This document shows, piece after piece, positions 23,941-32,698 of a stretch of DNA of 64,000 bases. Source of the DNA: Burkholderia multivorans ATCC BAA-247 (GTDB taxonomy: Bacteria; Pseudomonadota; Gammaproteobacteria; Burkholderiales; Burkholderiaceae); contig NZ_CP009832.1 in the NCBI RefSeq assembly GCF_000959525.1, forward strand, positions 3,286,001 through 3,350,000, given 5' to 3'. Numbering within the stretch: the stretch's first letter is position 1; every line of letters begins with the position of its first letter. The position numbers were made by a program, and so were the translations under genes. The notes under the pieces are model-generated. The model saw only the letters and a program-made list of their open reading frames with translations, did not search any database and was not told the DNA's origin.

Positions 23941-24960
23941 ATGGGCACCACCATTCGCGACGTGGCGCGGGCGGCAGAGGTTTCGATCGGCACCGTGTCG
24001 CGCGCGCTGAAGAACCAGCCGGGCCTGTCCGAAACGACGCGCGCGCGGATCGTCGAGATCGCGCAGCGGCTCGGCTACGACCACGCGCAACTGCGGCCGC
24101 GCATCCGCCGGCTCACGTTCCTGCTGCATCGGCAGCACAACCGCTTTCCGGCGAGCCCGTTCTTCTCGCACGTGCTGCACGGCGTCGAGGACGCCTGCCG
24201 CGAGCGCGGCATCGTGCCGACGCTGCTGACGGTCGGCCCGAACGACGACGTGCTGCGCCAGATGCGTCCGCACGCGCCCGACGCGATCGCGGTCGCGGGC
24301 TTCATCGAACCGGAAACGATCGAGGCGCTCGCCGCGACGGGCCGCCCGCTCGTGCTGATCGACCTGTGGGCGCCGGGCCTGCGTTCGGTGAACATCGACA
24401 ACGCGACGGGCGCCGCGCTCGCGATGCGCCATCTGCTCGCAACGGGCCGTTCGCGGATCGCCTTCATCGGCGGCTCGCCCGCGCACTACAGCATCGCGCA
24501 GCGCGCGATCGGCTATCGCCGCGCATTCTTCGAGGCCGGCCGACTGTTCGATCCCGCGTACGAAGTGACGATCGACGCAGGGCTCGATCCCGACACCGGC
24601 GCCACGCGCGCGATGCAGCAACTGCTCGATGCGCCGGGCCCGCGGCCCGACGCGGTGTTCGCGTACAACGACGCGGCCGCGCTGGCCGCCCAGCGCGTGT
24701 GCCTCGCCCGCGGCCTGCGGATTCCCGACGACATCGCGATCGTCGGCTTCGACGACATTCCCGCCGCCGCGCACGCGAACCCGCCGCTGACGACGCTCGC
24801 GGTCGACAAGGAAGCGCTCGGCCGCCGCGGCGTCGAACTGCTGCTCGCCGAGTCGCCCGAACACACCGAGATCTCGCTGCCCGTCGAGCTGATCGTGCGG
24901 GCCAGCAGCCAGTCCGCCGGCTCGCCGGCCCTCGATACCGCCACGGTCACCGAATCATGA
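23941..24960 (+). CDS. LacI family transcriptional regulator
   Basis: 339 aa. The N-terminal helix-turn-helix and hinge read TTIRDVARAAEVSIGTVSRA and LKNQPGLSETTRARIVEIAQRLGYDHAQLRPR. The periplasmic-binding-protein-like core follows (GGSPAHYSIAQRAIGYRRAF, VFAYNDAAALAAQRVCLARGLRIPDDIAIVGFDDIPAAAHANPPLTTL). The last base pairs of its stop overlap the start of the epimerase gene (ATGA), so regulator and enzymes form one transcript. By context it would respond to mannose, fructose or a related sugar or sugar phosphate. Confidence 0.94.
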   Translation: MGTTIRDVARAAEVSIGTVSRALKNQPGLSETTRARIVEIAQRLGYDHAQLRPRIRRLTFLLHRQHNRFPASPFFSHVLHGVEDACRERGIVPTLLTVGPNDDVLRQMRPHAPDAIAVAGFIEPETIEALAATGRPLVLIDLWAPGLRSVNIDNATGAALAMRHLLATGRSRIAFIGGSPAHYSIAQRAIGYRRAFFEAGRLFDPAYEVTIDAGLDPDTGATRAMQQLLDAPGPRPDAVFAYNDAAALAAQRVCLARGLRIPDDIAIVGFDDIPAAAHANPPLTTLAVDKEALGRRGVELLLAESPEHTEISLPVELIVRASSQSAGSPALDTATVTES

Positions 24961-26237
24961 ACATGCCTCCGGTCCAGTCCTGCCCCACCACGCCGGCCGC
25001 CCATGCGCAGCCGGCGCCGTTCGTCGCCAACTTCCGCGATCCGTCGTTCCTGCTGTCGCACGTCGAGGACACGCTGCGCTTCTACGCGCCGAACGTACTC
25101 GATCCGACCGGCGGCTTCTACCATTACTTCCGCGACGACGGCAGCGTCTATAACCGCACGTCGCGCCACCTCGTGAGCAGCTGCCGGTTCGTGTTCAACT
25201 ACGCGATGGCGTACCGGCATTTCGGCGATCCGCGCCATCTCGACTACGCGCGCCACGGGCTGCGCTTCCTGCGCGACGCACACTGGGACGAACAGCTGCA
25301 GGGCTACGACTGGGAGCTCGAGTGGCGCGACGGCGCGAAGCGCGCGACGCTCGACGGCACGCGCCACTGCTACGGGCTCGCGTTCGTGCTGCTCGCGGCC
25401 GCGCATGCGACGATGGCCGGCATCGAGGAAGCACGCCCGCTGATCGCCGCGACCTACGAGCTCGCCGAGCACCGCTTCTGGGATCCCGCCGCGGGCCTCT
25501 ATGCCGACGATGCGACGCCGAACTGGATCGTGTCGACGTATCGCGGCCAGAACGCGAACATGCACATGACCGAAGCGCTGCTCGCTGCGTACGAAGCGAC
25601 CGGCCACCTGACGTATCTCGATCGCGCGGAAAAGGTCGCGACGAACATCACGCAACGCCAGGCCGCGCTCGCCGGCGGGCTCGTCTGGGAGCACTACCAC
25701 GCGGACTGGTCGGTCGACTGGGACTACAACAAGGAAGACAGCTCGAACATCTTCCGTCCGTGGGGCTTCCAGCCGGGCCACCAGACCGAATGGGCGAAGC
25801 TGCTGCTGATCCTCGAACGGCACCGTCCGCTCGACTGGCTCGTGCCGCGCGCGGCCGAACTGTTCGACGCCGCGCTCACGCACGCCTGGGACACCGACCA
25901 CGGCGGCCTCTGCTACGGCTTCGGCCCCGACTTCACGATCTGCGACCACAACAAGTATTTCTGGGTGCAGGCCGAAACCTTCGCGGCCGCCGCGATGCTC
26001 GGCGCGCGCACCGGCGCCGAGCGCTTCTGGGACTGGTACGACGAGATCTGGCGCTACAGCTGGGCGCATTTCGTCGATCACCGCTACGGCGCGTGGTACC
26101 GGATCCTCACCTGCGACAACCGCAAGTACAGCGACGAGAAAAGCCCGGCCGGGAAAACCGACTATCACACGATGGGCGCGTGCTACGACGTGCTCGCGAC
26201 CCTCGCGCGCACGGCGCGCAGCGAGCAAGCGCAATGA
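24957..26237 (+). CDS. N-acylglucosamine 2-epimerase family sugar isomerase (D-mannose isomerase-like)
   Basis: 426 aa (alpha/alpha)6-barrel of the AGE/YihS/mannose-isomerase superfamily. The length and motifs fit mannose isomerases better than AGE: FYHYFRDDGSVYNRTSRHLVSSCRFVFNYAMAY at the N-terminus, RHCYGLAFVLLAAAHA, QNANMHMTEALLAAYEATG, VDWDYNKEDSSNIFRPWGFQPGHQTEWAKLLL and KYFWVQAETFAAAAML. His in NMHMTE, GHQTEW and the terminal DYHTMGACYDVL correspond to catalytic and substrate-binding positions. Coupling to a fructokinase-like gene supports mannose-to-fructose isomerisation, though glucose/fructose or cellobiose epimerisation is not excluded. Confidence 0.88.
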   Translation: MNMPPVQSCPTTPAAHAQPAPFVANFRDPSFLLSHVEDTLRFYAPNVLDPTGGFYHYFRDDGSVYNRTSRHLVSSCRFVFNYAMAYRHFGDPRHLDYARHGLRFLRDAHWDEQLQGYDWELEWRDGAKRATLDGTRHCYGLAFVLLAAAHATMAGIEEARPLIAATYELAEHRFWDPAAGLYADDATPNWIVSTYRGQNANMHMTEALLAAYEATGHLTYLDRAEKVATNITQRQAALAGGLVWEHYHADWSVDWDYNKEDSSNIFRPWGFQPGHQTEWAKLLLILERHRPLDWLVPRAAELFDAALTHAWDTDHGGLCYGFGPDFTICDHNKYFWVQAETFAAAAMLGARTGAERFWDWYDEIWRYSWAHFVDHRYGAWYRILTCDNRKYSDEKSPAGKTDYHTMGACYDVLATLARTARSEQAQ

Positions 26238-27142
26238 GCGGCGGCACGTTTCCGGCTTTCGTGTCGGCAGGCGACATCCTGACCGACATGGTGCGCGCAG
26301 GCGACGCGCAATGGACCTCGGTGCCGGGCGGCGCCGGCTGGAACGTCGCGCGCGCGGTCGCGCGGCTCGGCGTGCCGAGTGCGCTCGCGGGCGCGATCGG
26401 CGAAGACTGCTTTTCTGACGTGCTGTGGCACACGAGCGAAGCGGCCGGCCTCGATCTGCGCTTCCTGCAGCGCGTCGCGCGGCCGCCGCTGCTCGCGATC
26501 GTCCACGAGACGCGGCCGCCCGCGTACTTCTTCATCGGCGAAGCGAGCGCGGATCTCGCGTTCGACCCGGCGCGTCTGCCGGCCGGCTGGGCCGAGCACG
26601 TGCAATGGGCGCATTTCGGCTGCATCAGCCTCGTGCGCGAACCGCTCGCGGGCACGCTCGTCGCACTCGCGGCCGATCTCCATGCGCGCGGCGTGAAGAT
26701 CAGCTTCGATCCGAACGTGCGCAACCTGATGACGGCCGCGTACCGGCCGACGCTCGAGAAAATGGCCGGCCTCGCCGATCTGATCAAGGTGTCCGACGAG
26801 GATCTGCGGCATCTGTTCGGCAGCGATGGCGACAACGCGATCGAGGCAGTGCGCGCGCTGAATCCGCGCGCGGCCGTGCTGGTCACGCGCGGCGCGCAGC
26901 CCGCGACGCTCTATGCGGACGGCGAACGCTACGACGCGCGGCCGCCGCGCGTCGAGGTCGCGGACACCGTCGGCGCGGGCGACGCGTCGATCGGCGGGAT
27001 GCTGTTCAGCCTGATGGCGGCGCCGCAGCGGTCGTGGCGCGAACATCTGACCTTCGCGCTCGCTGCCGGTGCGGCCGCGTGCCGGCACACGGGCGCGCAT
27101 GCGCCGACGCTCGACGAAGTCGTCGCCCTGCTCGAACGCTGA
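26234..27142 (+). CDS. PfkB family carbohydrate kinase (fructokinase-like)
   Basis: 302 aa ribokinase-fold kinase. The Gly-Gly sugar-binding loop is PGGAGWNVARAVARLGVPSALAGAIGED, DPNVRNLMTAAY lies mid-protein, and the anion-hole/catalytic-Asp signature DTVGAGDASIGGMLFSL is near residue 237. It overlaps the isomerase stop by four bases (ATGA). Phosphorylating the fructose made by the upstream isomerase would feed glycolysis. Fructose as substrate is inferred from context. Confidence 0.9.
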   Translation: MSGGTFPAFVSAGDILTDMVRAGDAQWTSVPGGAGWNVARAVARLGVPSALAGAIGEDCFSDVLWHTSEAAGLDLRFLQRVARPPLLAIVHETRPPAYFFIGEASADLAFDPARLPAGWAEHVQWAHFGCISLVREPLAGTLVALAADLHARGVKISFDPNVRNLMTAAYRPTLEKMAGLADLIKVSDEDLRHLFGSDGDNAIEAVRALNPRAAVLVTRGAQPATLYADGERYDARPPRVEVADTVGAGDASIGGMLFSLMAAPQRSWREHLTFALAAGAAACRHTGAHAPTLDEVVALLER

Positions 27143-27178
27143 ACGCGCGTCGATCGATCGGCCGCCGATACACCGCGC

Positions 27179-27206
27179 TGGACATGCTGCGCCGCAGTGC
27201 TACGAT
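27179..27206 (+). promoter_or_regulatory. Sigma-70-like promoter for the 73-aa gene
   Basis: TGGACA (27179-27184), a 16-base spacer and TACGAT (27201-27206) lie about 30 bases before a small gene with a GGGAGAGG ribosome site. Confidence 0.5.
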
Positions 27207-27233
27207 GAAGCGTCCTTTTGCGGGAGAGGCATC

Positions 27234-27455
27234 ATGGACACGAACACGTTCACGAAGGGCATCTACACGGCGAAGGCGCACACGCGCAAGGCGGACGGCG
27301 GCCAGTTCGAGGGCTACGTGATCCTCACGCGCGACGAAGGCGATACGCCGGACAACACGGTCTACGAGGTCGGCGCGACGAGCTCGAGCGAGGAAGAGGC
27401 GTTCGAGGAAGCGAAGGCGCTCGCTCACCGGATACTCGGCGAGATCGAGCTGTAA
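27234..27455 (+). CDS. Small conserved-looking hypothetical protein (73 aa)
   Basis: 73 aa, acidic, predicted compact beta-beta-helix: YTAKAHTRKADGGQFEGYVIL, then TVYEVGATSSSEEEAFEEAK and ALAHRILGEIEL. The ribosome site GGGAGAGG and the promoter-like elements upstream support it as real. No family is recognised. Its layout (two strands, then a Ser/Thr-x-x-Glu-Ala amphipathic helix) resembles the 73-aa protein at 35859-36080. Confidence 0.72.
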   Translation: MDTNTFTKGIYTAKAHTRKADGGQFEGYVILTRDEGDTPDNTVYEVGATSSSEEEAFEEAKALAHRILGEIEL

Positions 27456-27521
27456 GGGCAAGGGCCGCCCGTCGCGGCCCGTCCGACGCGGCGTGCGGCA
27501 GCACGCGCGTCCGCTATCGCG

Positions 27522-27716
27522 TCAAAGCAGACGCGCGAGCGTCGACACGAGCATCGTCACGACCAGCGTCGACATGAACGGGAACGGATAGCGCCGGCCG
27601 CCGAGCGTCAGCGTGACGTCGCCGGGCAGGCGGCCGATGCCGAGCTTGCCGAGCCACGGCCAGCAGCGCGTCAGGATCATCACCGCGACGAACGACGCCA
27701 TCAGCCAGCGCAGCAT
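27522..27716 (-). CDS. DUF2905 small membrane protein
   Basis: 64 aa with two hydrophobic segments flanking a conserved cytosolic turn: LRWLMASFVAVMILTRCWPW, then LGKLGIGRLPGDVTLTLGGRRYPFPF and STLVVTMLVSTLARLL. The GRLPGD and FPFMST features are the DUF2905 signature. Function unknown. It follows the methyltransferase gene by 10 bases on the same strand, a pairing consistent with one transcript. Confidence 0.85.
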   Translation of the reverse strand: MLRWLMASFVAVMILTRCWPWLGKLGIGRLPGDVTLTLGGRRYPFPFMSTLVVTMLVSTLARLL

Positions 27717-27726
27717 GCGGCCTCCG

Positions 27727-28917
27727 TCACAGCGCGTGCGAGCGGTCGCCGCGCACGAATGCGTCGAGCGTGCCGTCGATGCCGCGCGAGAACGCGATCA
27801 CCTTGAACAGCTCGCCCATCTCCGCCTCCGAAATCAGCTTCTGCACCGCGTTCGCGGCCGGCAAAAACTGCGTGACGTCGGACGGATCGATCGCGGCGAG
27901 CGCGTCGGTGATGCCGGCATTCAGCAGAAAGCGCGCCTGGGACGTGTAGCCGAGCAGGTCCGCGCCGGCGGCGATGCCGGCCTCGTAGATGCCGGTGAAT
28001 TCGACGTGCGCGGTGATGTCCTGCAGCCCCGGATACAGGAACGGATCGTCGTGTGCGTGGTGCCGGTAGTGGCACATCAGCGTGCCGCGGTCGCGCTGCG
28101 GATGGTAGTACTCGTGCGCCGGGAACCCGTAGTCGATCAGCAGCACCGCGCCGCGCGCGAGCATCGTGCAGACCGTGCGCGTGAACGCGAGCGCGGCCTC
28201 GTGCGTCTCGGTCACGTAGCCGTCGTCGACGTCGAGGCCCGCGAGCGCCGGCGGCACGTCGGCCGGCGCGACCGCGCGATCGTCGAACACGAACGCGTGC
28301 TGCGCGTCGAGCGCGACGCCGCGCTCGCGCCAGGCGCCGCCGGCCTTCGCGAACAGCCGCACCGGCATCGCGTCGAGCACTTCGTTGCCGATCACGACGC
28401 CCTCGAACCGCTCGGGCAACGCATCGAGCCAGCGGACCTTCGCGGCCAGCGCCGGCGCGGCCGCCGCGATCGTGTCGCGCTGGCGCGCGCGCAGCTCGCC
28501 GGACAGGTCGACGATCAGGTACTCGTCCAGTGTCGCGCCGAGCGCATCGAGCGCCGCGAGCAGGCCGGCCGCGAGCTTGCCGGTGCCGGCGCCGAATTCC
28601 ATCACGCGCGGCGTGCCGCTCGCCGCGAGCGCGTCGGCGACCGGCTGCGCGAGCGTCTGCGCGAACAGCGGCGACAGTTCGGGCGCGGTGACGAAGTCGC
28701 TGCCGTCGTCCGCGCGGCGGCCGAACTTGCGCGCGCCGCCGCTGTAATAGCCGAGGCCCGGCGCGTACAGCGCGCGCTCCATGAAGCGGGAGAACGGCAG
28801 CCAGCCGCCGGCCGCCGCGATCTCGGCGCGCAGTTGCGCGGCGAGCGTTTCGGACTGCGCGAGCGCATCGGGGCCGGGAGCAGGTAAACTAGCGGGTTCG
28901 TGAGCTTTCGGGTTCAT
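27727..28917 (-). CDS. SAM-dependent methyltransferase of the NDUFAF7/MidA family
   Basis: 396 aa. Starts MNPKAHEP. Conserved blocks of the MidA/NDUFAF7 (DUF185) family are present: GGWLPFSRFMERALYAPGLGYYSGG, FGRRADDGSDFVTAPELSPLFAQTL, the SAM motif VMEFGAGTGKLAAGLL, VVIGNEVLDAMPVRLF, and AVLLIDYGFPAHEYYHPQRDRGTLMCHYRHHAHDDPF. The mitochondrial relative methylates an arginine of a complex I subunit; the bacterial target is unproven. Its start lies 13 bases from the divergent SDR gene, so the two promoters must overlap. Confidence 0.92.
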   Translation of the reverse strand: MNPKAHEPASLPAPGPDALAQSETLAAQLRAEIAAAGGWLPFSRFMERALYAPGLGYYSGGARKFGRRADDGSDFVTAPELSPLFAQTLAQPVADALAASGTPRVMEFGAGTGKLAAGLLAALDALGATLDEYLIVDLSGELRARQRDTIAAAAPALAAKVRWLDALPERFEGVVIGNEVLDAMPVRLFAKAGGAWRERGVALDAQHAFVFDDRAVAPADVPPALAGLDVDDGYVTETHEAALAFTRTVCTMLARGAVLLIDYGFPAHEYYHPQRDRGTLMCHYRHHAHDDPFLYPGLQDITAHVEFTGIYEAGIAAGADLLGYTSQARFLLNAGITDALAAIDPSDVTQFLPAANAVQKLISEAEMGELFKVIAFSRGIDGTLDAFVRGDRSHAL

Positions 28918-28930
28918 CCCGGCATTGTAA

Positions 28931-29674
28931 ATGACCGTTTCAGCCGATACGCCGGCCGCGCGCGTAGCGCTCGTCGCCGGCGCGTTCGACCGCCGCGCCG
29001 ATCCCGTGCCGCTCGGGCGCGCGCTCGCTGCGGCGTTCGCGCGGCGCGGCTGGGACGTCGCGCTGCAGTGCGGCCCCGGCGCCGCGCGCGCAGACGCCGA
29101 CGCGGCCGCCGCCGACGCCGCGGCGCTCGGCCGTCGCGCCGCCGTGCTCGACGCCGATCTGGCCCTGGAGGGCGATGCCGCGACGCTGATCGCCGCATGC
29201 GGCGCTACGCTCGGCCGGCCCGCATGCGCGGTATTCGTCACCGCGTGCGCCGGTGCGGACGATGCGCAGACGATCGACGGCGCGACGCTCGCCGCCGCGC
29301 TCGCGCGCAACGTGACGGCGCCGCTCGCGCTGGCACGCGCGCTCGCCGACGCGACGCCCGACGCCGCGCGCGACGACGAAGCGCTGCGCGCATGCGCGAT
29401 CCACGTGCTGGATCAGGCACTGTTTCACCCGGCGCCCGCGCAGCTGTCGCATGCGCTGATGCAGGCCGCGCTGAGCCGCGCGACGTCGGCACTCGCGCTC
29501 GCGCTCGCGCCGAAGGTGCGCGTCGCGGCGCTGGTGCGCGGCCGCGCGCCGCATGCGGACGACATCGCGGCGGCCGCCTGCTATCTCGCGAACGCGCCCG
29601 GCGTGACGGGCGCGACGCTGACCGTCGACGGCGGCGAGCACCTCGTGCCGCCGGCGGACGGCCCGAATGAATGA
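28931..29674 (+). CDS. SDR-fold protein with a degenerate active site, in the folB-ttcA cluster
   Basis: 247 aa. Overall SDR layout is kept (ARVALVAGAFDRRADPVPLGRAL at the dinucleotide fold, CAVFVTACAG, IHVLDQALF, and the C-terminal LANAPGVTGATLTVDGGEHL typical of FolM/PTR1-type dehydrogenases). Where family members have Tyr-x-x-x-Lys-Ala-Ala-Leu, this reads HALMQAAL, so both catalytic Tyr and Lys appear replaced (His, Gln). The Gly-rich motif is also atypical (GAFDRRADP). Its position 76 bases before folB suggests descent from a dihydropteridine/dihydrofolate reductase (FolM-like), but catalysis by the normal mechanism looks unlikely. Confidence 0.82.
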   Translation: MTVSADTPAARVALVAGAFDRRADPVPLGRALAAAFARRGWDVALQCGPGAARADADAAAADAAALGRRAAVLDADLALEGDAATLIAACGATLGRPACAVFVTACAGADDAQTIDGATLAAALARNVTAPLALARALADATPDAARDDEALRACAIHVLDQALFHPAPAQLSHALMQAALSRATSALALALAPKVRVAALVRGRAPHADDIAAAACYLANAPGVTGATLTVDGGEHLVPPADGPNE

Positions 29675-29750
29675 ACCGCGCGGGCGTGCGGCATCGCGCC
29701 GCCGCCCGCGCCGCTTTGCGTGTGCGCACGCCAATTTGACTGGGACGACC

Positions 29751-30155
29751 ATGTTTTCCGCTCTCCTGCACCCCCGCCTCGCGGATTGCCGCAGGCTCTA
29801 CCTGCGCGACTACGAGGTGCACATCAACATCGGGGCCTTCGAACACGAGAAGCGCGGCGAGCAGCGCGTCGTCATCAACGTCGACCTGTTCGTGCCGCTC
29901 GCGCGTTCGACGCCGGTGGACGACCGGCTGCACGAAGTCGTCGACTACGACCTGATGAAGCAGAGCGTCGCGCAGTGCGTGGCGCGCGGCCACATCCATC
30001 TGCAGGAAACGCTGTGTGACGCGATCGCCGCGCACCTGCTGGCGCACGACGCCGTGCGCGCGGTACGCGTCTGTACCGAGAAACCGGACGCCTATCCGGA
30101 CTGCGACGCCGTCGGCGTCGAAGTCTTTCGCATCAAGGACGAGGAGCGAGCATGA
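29751..30155 (+). CDS. folB: Dihydroneopterin aldolase
   Basis: 134 aa, slightly longer than E. coli FolB (122) because of an N-terminal extension. [33 protein letters not shown] contains the substrate-binding Ile-Gly-x-x-x-x-E start. [11 protein letters not shown] and [17 protein letters not shown] carry the pterin-anchoring Glu, and [21 protein letters not shown] carries the catalytic Lys. It converts dihydroneopterin to 6-hydroxymethyl-dihydropterin in folate synthesis. It overlaps ttcA by four bases. Confidence 0.92.
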   Translation: MFSALLHPRLADCRRLYLRDYEVHINIGAFEHEKRGEQRVVINVDLFVPLARSTPVDDRLHEVVDYDLMKQSVAQCVARGHIHLQETLCDAIAAHLLAHDAVRAVRVCTEKPDAYPDCDAVGVEVFRIKDEERA

Positions 30156-31147
30156 ACGCCCCCCAAACGAACGACACGGCGGCCGACGTCGCCACCATCG
30201 AAGCAAGCGCCGCCGAAGTCGGCCGCCGCGCACTGACGCGCCGCGAGCAGAAGGAAGCGTACGAGAACAACAAGCTGTTCAAGCGGATCGTGCGCCAGGT
30301 CGGCCAGGCGATCGGCGACTACAACATGATCGAGGACGGCGACAAGGTGATGGTGTGCCTGTCGGGCGGCAAGGACAGCTATGCGATGCTCGACATCCTG
30401 CTGCGCCTGCGCGAGCGTGCGCCGATCGACTTCGACATCGTCGCGGTGAACCTCGACCAGAAGCAGCCGGGCTTTCCCGAGCACGTGCTGCCCGAGTACC
30501 TGACGCAGATCGGCGTGCCGTTCCATATCGAGAACCAGGATACCTACAGCATCGTCAAGCGGCTCGTGCCGGAAGGCAAGACGACCTGCTCGCTGTGCTC
30601 GCGGCTGCGCCGCGGGATCCTGTACCGCGTCGCCGGCGAGCTCGGCGCGACCAAGATCGCGCTCGGCCATCACCGCGACGACATCGTGCAGACGCTGCTG
30701 CTCAACATGTTCTACGGCGGCAAGCTGAAGGGGATGCCGCCGAAGCTGCAGTCCGACGACGGCAAGAACGTCGTGATCCGGCCGCTCGCCTACGTGAAGG
30801 AAACCGACCTCGAGAAATACGCGGAGCTGCGCGAATTCCCGATCATTCCGTGCAATCTGTGCGGCAGCCAGCCGAACCTGAAGCGCGCGGAAATGAAGGC
30901 GCTGATCCGCGAATGGGACAAGCGCTTCCCCGGCCGCGTCGACAACATGTTCAACGCGCTCGCGAACGTCGTGCCGTCGCATCTGATGGATACGACGCTG
31001 TTCCCGTTCGCGTCGCTGCGCGCGACCGGCCAGGCCGACCCGCAGGGCGACATCGCGTTCGACGAGGAACCGTGCGCGAGCGGCGACGAGACAGCCGCGC
31101 CGGGCGGCGCGAAACCGATCTCGATCGTCCAGTTCGACGACCTCTAA
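30152..31147 (+). CDS. ttcA: tRNA 2-thiocytidine(32) synthetase
   Basis: 331 aa. PP-loop ATPase that thiolates C32 of tRNA using a [4Fe-4S] cluster. The PP-loop [16 protein letters not shown] is near residue 70, the first CxxC is in [12 protein letters not shown] and the second in [15 protein letters not shown]. The N-terminus [29 protein letters not shown] is typical of TtcA. A GAGGAG ribosome site lies within the end of folB, which it overlaps by four bases. Confidence 0.97.
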   Translation: MNAPQTNDTAADVATIEASAAEVGRRALTRREQKEAYENNKLFKRIVRQVGQAIGDYNMIEDGDKVMVCLSGGKDSYAMLDILLRLRERAPIDFDIVAVNLDQKQPGFPEHVLPEYLTQIGVPFHIENQDTYSIVKRLVPEGKTTCSLCSRLRRGILYRVAGELGATKIALGHHRDDIVQTLLLNMFYGGKLKGMPPKLQSDDGKNVVIRPLAYVKETDLEKYAELREFPIIPCNLCGSQPNLKRAEMKALIREWDKRFPGRVDNMFNALANVVPSHLMDTTLFPFASLRATGQADPQGDIAFDEEPCASGDETAAPGGAKPISIVQFDDL

Positions 31148-31151
31148 GACA

Positions 31152-31199
31152 GGGCCGGAACGCCCGCCGGATCAGGGTTCCGCCGCCCCGTTCCGGCCC
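31152..31199 (+). terminator. Large hairpin between ttcA and glmU
   Basis: GGGCCGGAACG (31152-31162) and CGTTCCGGCCC (31189-31199) are perfectly complementary with a 26-base loop, five bases after the ttcA stop. There is no T-run, so it could be a weak or Rho-assisted terminator or an mRNA 3' stabiliser. A TAAAAT at 31244 may be the glmU -10 element. Confidence 0.5.
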
Positions 31200-31283
31200 C
31201 GTTCGAACGTGGCGCAACGCCCGGAGCGACGGGGGCCGCATGCTAAAATGGTCGGCTTCAAACTCCTCTGACAAGCTGGCGCC

Positions 31284-32645
31284 ATGAATATCGTGATTTT
31301 GGCGGCAGGCACCGGCAAGCGCATGCGTTCCGCGCTGCCGAAGGTGCTCCATCCCGTGGCCGGCAGGCCGCTCCTCTCCCACGTCATCGCGACCGCGCGC
31401 ACGTTGCAGCCGTCCCGGCTCGTCGTCGTCGTCGGTCACGGCGCCGAGCAGGTCCGTGCCGCCGTCGCGGCGCCCGATATCCAGTTCGCGGTGCAGGCCG
31501 AGCAGCTCGGCACCGGTCATGCGGTGCGCCAGGCGCTGCCGCTGCTCGATCCCGCGCAGCCGACGCTCGTGCTCTACGGCGACGTGCCGCTCACGCGCGC
31601 ATCGACGCTGCAGCGGCTCGTCGACGCCGCACGCGACGGACGCTACGGGATTCTGACCGTCACGCTCGACGATCCGACCGGTTACGGCCGCATCGTGCGC
31701 GACGCATCGGGCTTCGTCACGCGCATCGTCGAGCAGAAGGACGCGTCGCCCGACGAACTGAAGATCGCCGAGATCAACACCGGCATCATCGTCACGCCCA
31801 CCGCGCAGCTCGCGATGTGGCTCGGCGCGCTGAAGAACGAGAACGCGCAGGGCGAGTACTACCTGACCGACGTCGTCGAACTCGCCATCGAGGCCGGCTT
31901 CGAGGTCGTCACCGCGCAGCCCGACGAGGAATGGGAAACGCTCGGCGTGAACAGCAAGGCGCAGCTCGCCGAGCTCGAGCGCATCCATCAGCGCAACGTC
32001 GCCGATGCGCTGCTCGCCGACGGCGTCACGCTCGCCGATCCCGCACGCATCGACGTGCGCGGCACGCTGCGCTGCGGGCGCGACGTATCGATCGACGTGA
32101 ACTGCGTGTTCGAAGGCGACGTGACGCTCGCCGACAACGTGACGATCGGCGCGAACTGCGTGATCCGCAATGCGTCGGTCGGCGCCGGCACACGCATCGA
32201 CGCGTTCACGCATATCGACGGCGCCAAGCTCGGCGCGCACACGGTCATCGGCCCGTACGCGCGGCTGCGCCCCGGCGCGCAACTCGCGGACGAAGCGCAC
32301 GTCGGCAACTTCGTCGAGGTGAAGAACGCAGTGATCGGCCACGGCTCGAAGGCGAATCACCTCACGTATATCGGCGACGCCGACATCGGCGCGCGCGTCA
32401 ACATCGGCGCGGGCACGATCACCTGCAACTACGACGGCGCGAACAAGTTCCGCACCGTGATCGAGGACGACGTGTTCGTCGGCTCCGACACGCAGCTCGT
32501 CGCGCCGGTGCGCGTCGGCCGCGGCGTGACGATCGCGGCCGGCACGACGGTGTGGAAGGACGTCGCCGACGGCGTGCTCGCGCTGAACGAGAAGACGCAG
32601 ACCGCGAAGAGCGGCTACGTGCGCCCCGTCAAGAAGAAGAGCTGA
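31284..32645 (+). CDS. glmU: Bifunctional GlcN-1-P acetyltransferase / GlcNAc-1-P uridyltransferase
   Basis: 453 aa, standard length. The N-terminal pyrophosphorylase begins [20 protein letters not shown] with the nucleotide-binding loop, then [21 protein letters not shown] and GYGRIVRD. From about residue 250 a left-handed beta-helix of hexapeptide repeats carries the acetyltransferase, with [38 protein letters not shown] and VWKDVADGV. It makes UDP-GlcNAc for peptidoglycan and LPS and is paired with glmS downstream. Confidence 0.98.
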   Translation: MNIVILAAGTGKRMRSALPKVLHPVAGRPLLSHVIATARTLQPSRLVVVVGHGAEQVRAAVAAPDIQFAVQAEQLGTGHAVRQALPLLDPAQPTLVLYGDVPLTRASTLQRLVDAARDGRYGILTVTLDDPTGYGRIVRDASGFVTRIVEQKDASPDELKIAEINTGIIVTPTAQLAMWLGALKNENAQGEYYLTDVVELAIEAGFEVVTAQPDEEWETLGVNSKAQLAELERIHQRNVADALLADGVTLADPARIDVRGTLRCGRDVSIDVNCVFEGDVTLADNVTIGANCVIRNASVGAGTRIDAFTHIDGAKLGAHTVIGPYARLRPGAQLADEAHVGNFVEVKNAVIGHGSKANHLTYIGDADIGARVNIGAGTITCNYDGANKFRTVIEDDVFVGSDTQLVAPVRVGRGVTIAAGTTVWKDVADGVLALNEKTQTAKSGYVRPVKKKS

Positions 32646-32652
32646 ACCTTTT

Positions 32653-32674
32653 GCGGGCGCCGCGCGGCGCCCGC
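32653..32674 (+). promoter_or_regulatory. Intercistronic hairpin between glmU and glmS
   Basis: GCGGGCGCC (32653-32661) and GGCGCCCGC (32666-32674) form a perfect 9-bp stem with a GCGC loop, 24 bases before the glmS ATG. No T-run. It could act as an mRNA processing or stability element. Confidence 0.4.
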
Positions 32675-32698
32675 GTCGACTTACAGGATTGACCATTC

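Noticed and set aside
23246-24010. Plus-strand open frame encoding Cys-Ser-Gly-Leu-Leu-Arg type repeats across the decamer array
   Set aside because: The protein repeat is a by-product of the 10-base DNA repeat; it overlaps the ends of two real genes and has no start signal.
32646-32698. glmS ribozyme
   Set aside because: That class is known from Gram-positives; the 53-base gap is too short and only a simple hairpin is seen.
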